DNA of 16,302 nucleotides from Chthonomonas sp. UBA1950 (lineage in GTDB: Bacteria > Armatimonadota > Fimbriimonadia > Fimbriimonadales > Fimbriimonadaceae). Where the stretch lies: assembly GCA_002336105.1 (NCBI GenBank), contig DDEQ01000013.1, positions 1 through 16,302 of the forward strand. The letters are read 5' to 3'. Below the pieces are notes generated by a model. It made no database searches, was not told the DNA's origin, and worked only from the letters and a program-made list of their open reading frames with translations. The translations under genes and the position numbers were made by a program. This document shows, one piece after another, positions 14,114-16,302 of the stretch. Position 1 is the stretch's first letter; every line of letters begins with the position of its first letter.

Positions 14114-14527
14114 GTGCCGATAAATCGAAAATGCGTCCCAATTCGGATCAACACTTAGCCGAATTGATGCTAACTGCCCGACGTGGTAGTAATCGTGCGC
14201 AATGACGTACATGGAAGCAGTCTTAGCGCCCTCCTCGCCCTTTGCTGCAATCATCTGCGCAGCGGCTTCCCTCTTCACGCCAAACTCCTTCAGGATTGCC
14301 TCCCAACTTGACTCAGCTGGGGAATATTGTCCCCACTTGAACTCATCATTATTTAGCGCCGAAACGGCCGCCAGATAGCACTCAGTTAGATGGATTAGGA
14401 TGTCTTTCGCTGACATCATAGTTCCAACAGCGGTTTCCACCGACTCCGTTGGGAATCCAGCTAGGGTTTGCGACAGTTGGTATCCAGCGTCCTCGACTTG
14501 ATAGGCAACGAATTCTGTAAGGTTCAT
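14111..14527 (-). CDS. DinB-superfamily putative metalloprotein (second copy)
   Basis: A 138-aa DinB-fold protein. The metal triad is His46 (DILIHLTECYLA), His111 and His115 (IAHDYYHVGQLASIR), the canonical H ... HxxxHxGQ arrangement. It shares the fold and triad with the protein at 7057-7539, but the sequences are otherwise clearly different, so this is not a recent duplication. No substrate can be inferred. The ATG at 14527 has no Shine-Dalgarno; TAAGCT lies 9 bases upstream on its strand. It is divergent from trpB (63 bases between starts) and convergent with the SOD gene. Confidence 0.85.
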   Translation of the reverse strand: MNLTEFVAYQVEDAGYQLSQTLAGFPTESVETAVGTMMSAKDILIHLTECYLAAVSALNNDEFKWGQYSPAESSWEAILKEFGVKREAAAQMIAAKGEEGAKTASMYVIAHDYYHVGQLASIRLSVDPNWDAFSIYRH

Positions 14528-14542
14528 ATTGGTGCAAGCTTA
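14528..14542 (-). promoter_or_regulatory. possible -10 element for the second DinB-like gene
   Basis: On the minus strand TAAGCT (14542-14537) lies 9 bases before the ATG at 14527. The site is part of AAGCTT, so it is weak evidence alone. Confidence 0.25.
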
Positions 14543-14576
14543 CCGAGCAAGTAAGATTCGGGTCTCTCAATCCGCG

Positions 14577-14590
14577 TAAAATTAAAAGAC
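14577..14590 (+). promoter_or_regulatory. probable -10 element upstream of trpB
   Basis: TAAAAT at 14577-14582 lies 8 bases before the trpB ATG at 14591. No Shine-Dalgarno and no attenuator-like leader peptide are present between the divergent starts. Confidence 0.4.
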
Positions 14591-15772
14591 ATGCTAGTAC
14601 GACCCGATGAACGCGGTAGGTTTGGCCAATTCGGCGGAAGATTTGTCCCCGAAACCCTGATGCCAGCACTTGAAGAGTTAAGCTCTGAGTTCGACCTAGC
14701 ATGGCAAGATCCGTCTTTTAGAGATGAACTCAATGAGATTCTGAAGAATTACGTTGGAAGACCATCTGCCCTTACTGAGGCGAACCGACTCAGCGAAGAA
14801 ACCGGACTCAAGATTTCAATTAAACGCGAAGACCTCAACCACACGGGTGCGCACAAAATCAATAACTCGCTCGGCCAGTGTTTGTTGGCGAAGCGAATGG
14901 GCAAGACTCGCATCATTGCTGAAACAGGTGCGGGACAGCACGGCGTCGCTACTGCTACGGCTTGTGCGCTATTCGGAATGAAGTGCATCGTCTACATGGG
15001 TGAAGAAGACACCAAACGCCAGCAGTTAAACGTTTTCCGAATGAAACTGCTCGGAGCAGAAGTCCGACCTGTGAGTAGCGGTACAAAAACGCTCAAAGAT
15101 GCCATCAATGAGGCCATGCGAGACTGGGTAACAAACGTTGCCGACACATTCTATGTGTTTGGAACCGCGGCCGGGCCACATCCTTACCCATACATTGTTC
15201 GAGAACTCCAAAGGGTCATCGGCGAAGAGGCGAGATCTCAATATCTAGAACGTCACAAGGTTCTGCCAGATGCAGTGGTTGCTTGTGTCGGCGGAGGATC
15301 TAATGCCATCGGAATCTTCGCTGGCTTCGCCAATGATCCTTCCGTTCGTTTGATCGGTGTTGAAGCGGGAGGCGATGGTTTAGAAACAGGACGTCACGCT
15401 GCCCCCCTTACAGTTGGCACGCCTGGAGTGCTCCACGGTTCCTATAGCTACCTCATGCAGGATACAGAAGGCCAAATTCAAGAAACGCACTCCGTTTCAG
15501 CCGGGCTGGACTATCCAGGAGTCGGGGCCGAACATAGTTATCTTAAAGATATTGGTCGAGCTGAATACACTGCTGCTACCGATATCGAAGCATTGGAAGC
15601 CCTCAGTTGGTTGGCCAAACATGAAGGTTTGATTCCCGCGTTTGAAAGTGCACACGCCTTTGCACCCTTGATGAAACCCGGGTTTTTGCCTACGGGATCT
15701 CGAGTTGTCGTCAACATGAGCGGTCGTGGAGATAAGGATATGGAATCCGCTGCAAAGATTCTTAGGCTATAA
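14591..15772 (+). CDS. trpB: tryptophan synthase beta chain
   Basis: A 393-aa PLP enzyme that joins indole and L-serine to give tryptophan, the last step of the pathway, working with TrpA. It has normal full length. The N-terminus GRFGQFGGRFVPETLMPALEEL (broken at GGRF) is classic TrpB1. The PLP Lys is Lys89 in HTGAHKINNS and the catalytic Glu is Glu111 in AETGAGQHGVATA. GGGSNAIGIF binds the PLP phosphate, GVEAGG and the closing MSGRGDKDM complete the signature. It is the TrpA-dependent TrpB1 type rather than TrpB2. No trpA or other trp gene follows in the 530 bases to the window edge; a terminator-like hairpin and an RRM gene follow instead. The ATG has no Shine-Dalgarno; TAAAAT lies 8 bases upstream. 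Confidence 0.98.
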   Translation: MLVRPDERGRFGQFGGRFVPETLMPALEELSSEFDLAWQDPSFRDELNEILKNYVGRPSALTEANRLSEETGLKISIKREDLNHTGAHKINNSLGQCLLAKRMGKTRIIAETGAGQHGVATATACALFGMKCIVYMGEEDTKRQQLNVFRMKLLGAEVRPVSSGTKTLKDAINEAMRDWVTNVADTFYVFGTAAGPHPYPYIVRELQRVIGEEARSQYLERHKVLPDAVVACVGGGSNAIGIFAGFANDPSVRLIGVEAGGDGLETGRHAAPLTVGTPGVLHGSYSYLMQDTEGQIQETHSVSAGLDYPGVGAEHSYLKDIGRAEYTAATDIEALEALSWLAKHEGLIPAFESAHAFAPLMKPGFLPTGSRVVVNMSGRGDKDMESAAKILRL

Positions 15773-15781
15773 GGTCACAGT

Positions 15782-15817
15782 GTTGTCAAAAGAATTAGAC
15801 TTTTGGCAACTTATTCC
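15782..15817 (+). terminator. probable intrinsic terminator after trpB
   Basis: GTTGTCAAAAG (15782-15792) pairs with CTTTTGGCAAC (15800-15810), 11 bp with one G-T wobble and a 7-base loop, followed by TTATTCC. The T-tract is weak, so termination may be partial. Confidence 0.6.
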
Positions 15818-15943
15818 TGAAAAAATGCGTAATAATAGAGCGTTACGCTTCTTAAGCGCCATAGCATTCGAGCGATCAGCCCCGGCAGGTTATTTGAAGT
15901 GAGTACGGCAACGAGAATCGGAAACCTAGCATCGGAGGCCTAA
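15818..15943 (+). promoter_or_regulatory. upstream and leader region of the RRM gene
   Basis: The stretch between the trpB terminator and the RRM start holds an inverted repeat (GCGTAA / TTACGC) near 15827-15848, a TAATAA run at 15830 that may serve as a -10, and GGAGG at 15934-15938 five bases before the ATG. If transcription starts near 15840 the leader is about 100 bases, the longest seen here. No known riboswitch was recognised. Confidence 0.35.
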
Positions 15944-16302
15944 ATGGCAACAAAATCACTTTATGTAGGCAACATTAGCTATTCCTCGTCAGAAGAGGGA
16001 TTGCTCGAAGCATTCGGAGCGTTTCAACCGTCGAATGTACGAATCATCGAAGGACGAGGTTTCGCGTTCATCGATGTAGAGGCTGAGCACCTAGATGCTG
16101 CAGTCGAATCAATGAATGGAACTCAGTTGGATGGTCGCACGATCACCGTTAACGAGGCTCGACCTCGTGGCGAGGGTGGTGGCGGCAGCCGAGGTGGCGG
16201 CGGCGGCGGCGGTCGTAGCTTTGGCGGCGGCGGCGGTGGCAGTAGCTACGGCGGCGGCGGTCGAAGCGGCGGTGGCCCTGGCGGAAGCCGTGGCGGTTCG
16301 CG
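15944..16302 (+). CDS. glycine-rich RRM RNA-binding protein (3' end missing)
   Basis: The first 119 codons are visible; the stop lies beyond the window. One RRM domain (residues 5-73) has RNP2 LYVGNI (6-11) and RNP1 RGFAFIDV (38-45), followed by MNGTQLDGRTITVNEARPR, the standard end of the domain. From about residue 78 the protein is almost only Gly with Arg, Ser, Phe and Tyr (RGG and SYGGGG-like units). This RRM plus Gly-rich tail layout is like cyanobacterial Rbp proteins and plant GRPs, which bind single-stranded RNA and are often cold-induced. The beta2-beta3 loop is short: NVRIIEGRGFAF lacks the usual DRETGRSR-type insert. The start is fixed by GGAGG at 5-base spacing. The long leader hints at post-transcriptional control. 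Confidence 0.93.
   Translation, partial: MATKSLYVGNISYSSSEEGLLEAFGAFQPSNVRIIEGRGFAFIDVEAEHLDAAVESMNGTQLDGRTITVNEARPRGEGGGGSRGGGGGGGRSFGGGGGGSSYGGGGRSGGGPGGSRGGS
16175..16302 (+). repeat. GGC/GGT trinucleotide-rich tract coding for poly-Gly
   Basis: Near-continuous GGC and GGT codons, with pure GGC runs of four or five units, encode the glycine-rich tail. The tract is likely to vary in length by slippage and continues past the window edge. Confidence 0.8.

Noticed and set aside
7057..14527. The two DinB-fold genes as a recent duplication
   Set aside because: They share only the fold and His triad; the sequences between are too different.
16175..16302. GGC/GGT repeats as a possible CRISPR or tandem DNA repeat array
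   Set aside because: There are no spacers; the units are in-frame glycine codons of the RRM protein tail.

Overview
The window looks like chromosomal DNA of a bacterium from Armatimonadota, probably Fimbriimonadia. The clearest sign is the prepilin at 11437-12285: FTLIELLVVIAIIAILAAI, then FPVFAQAK and a C-terminal DGHVK motif, a style I associate with that phylum. This assignment is from memory of protein style, not from a search. Base composition looks near 50% GC. Genes are dense and lie on both strands in short units. I saw no tRNA, rRNA, CRISPR array, insertion sequence or phage gene, and no gene-free stretch longer than 300 bases.

Layout. A DusC-like tRNA-dihydrouridine synthase is cut by the left edge (minus). 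Then come an unrecognised 125-aa gene with a strong terminator (plus), a CocE/X-Pro-peptidase-like hydrolase with an extra N-terminal domain (minus), a stand-alone CheY-like receiver with a near-consensus promoter (minus), and a C39-like cysteine peptidase (plus). A GT-C glycosyltransferase follows (minus). Next are a DinB-fold protein coupled to a SnoaL/NTF2-like protein, then an LCP (LytR-CpsA-Psr) protein coupled to a pilin-like protein (all plus). The minus strand then carries an unrecognised 252-aa protein, a 7-helix membrane protein, the type IV prepilin and an ABC-2 type permease. The right end has a Tat-exported Fe/Mn superoxide dismutase (plus), a second DinB-fold protein (minus), trpB (plus) and a glycine-rich RRM protein cut by the right edge.

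There is no single large operon. Several products belong to the envelope: LCP, pilins, GT-C enzyme, C39 peptidase, permease and exported SOD. The rest are housekeeping (Dus, TrpB, RRM) or small helper folds.

The most striking signal is regulatory. Only three unit-leading genes (receiver, SOD, RRM protein) have an obvious Shine-Dalgarno. At least eight others have a TANNNT hexamer ending only 6-9 bases before the start codon, as expected for leaderless mRNAs. Two minus-strand genes begin immediately behind an intrinsic terminator, so their promoters must overlap the hairpin. I do not see a clearly new multi-gene system. The best leads are the leaderless architecture, a pilin homologue that has lost its prepilin cleavage motif, and an unknown gene with an operator-like palindrome in its promoter.
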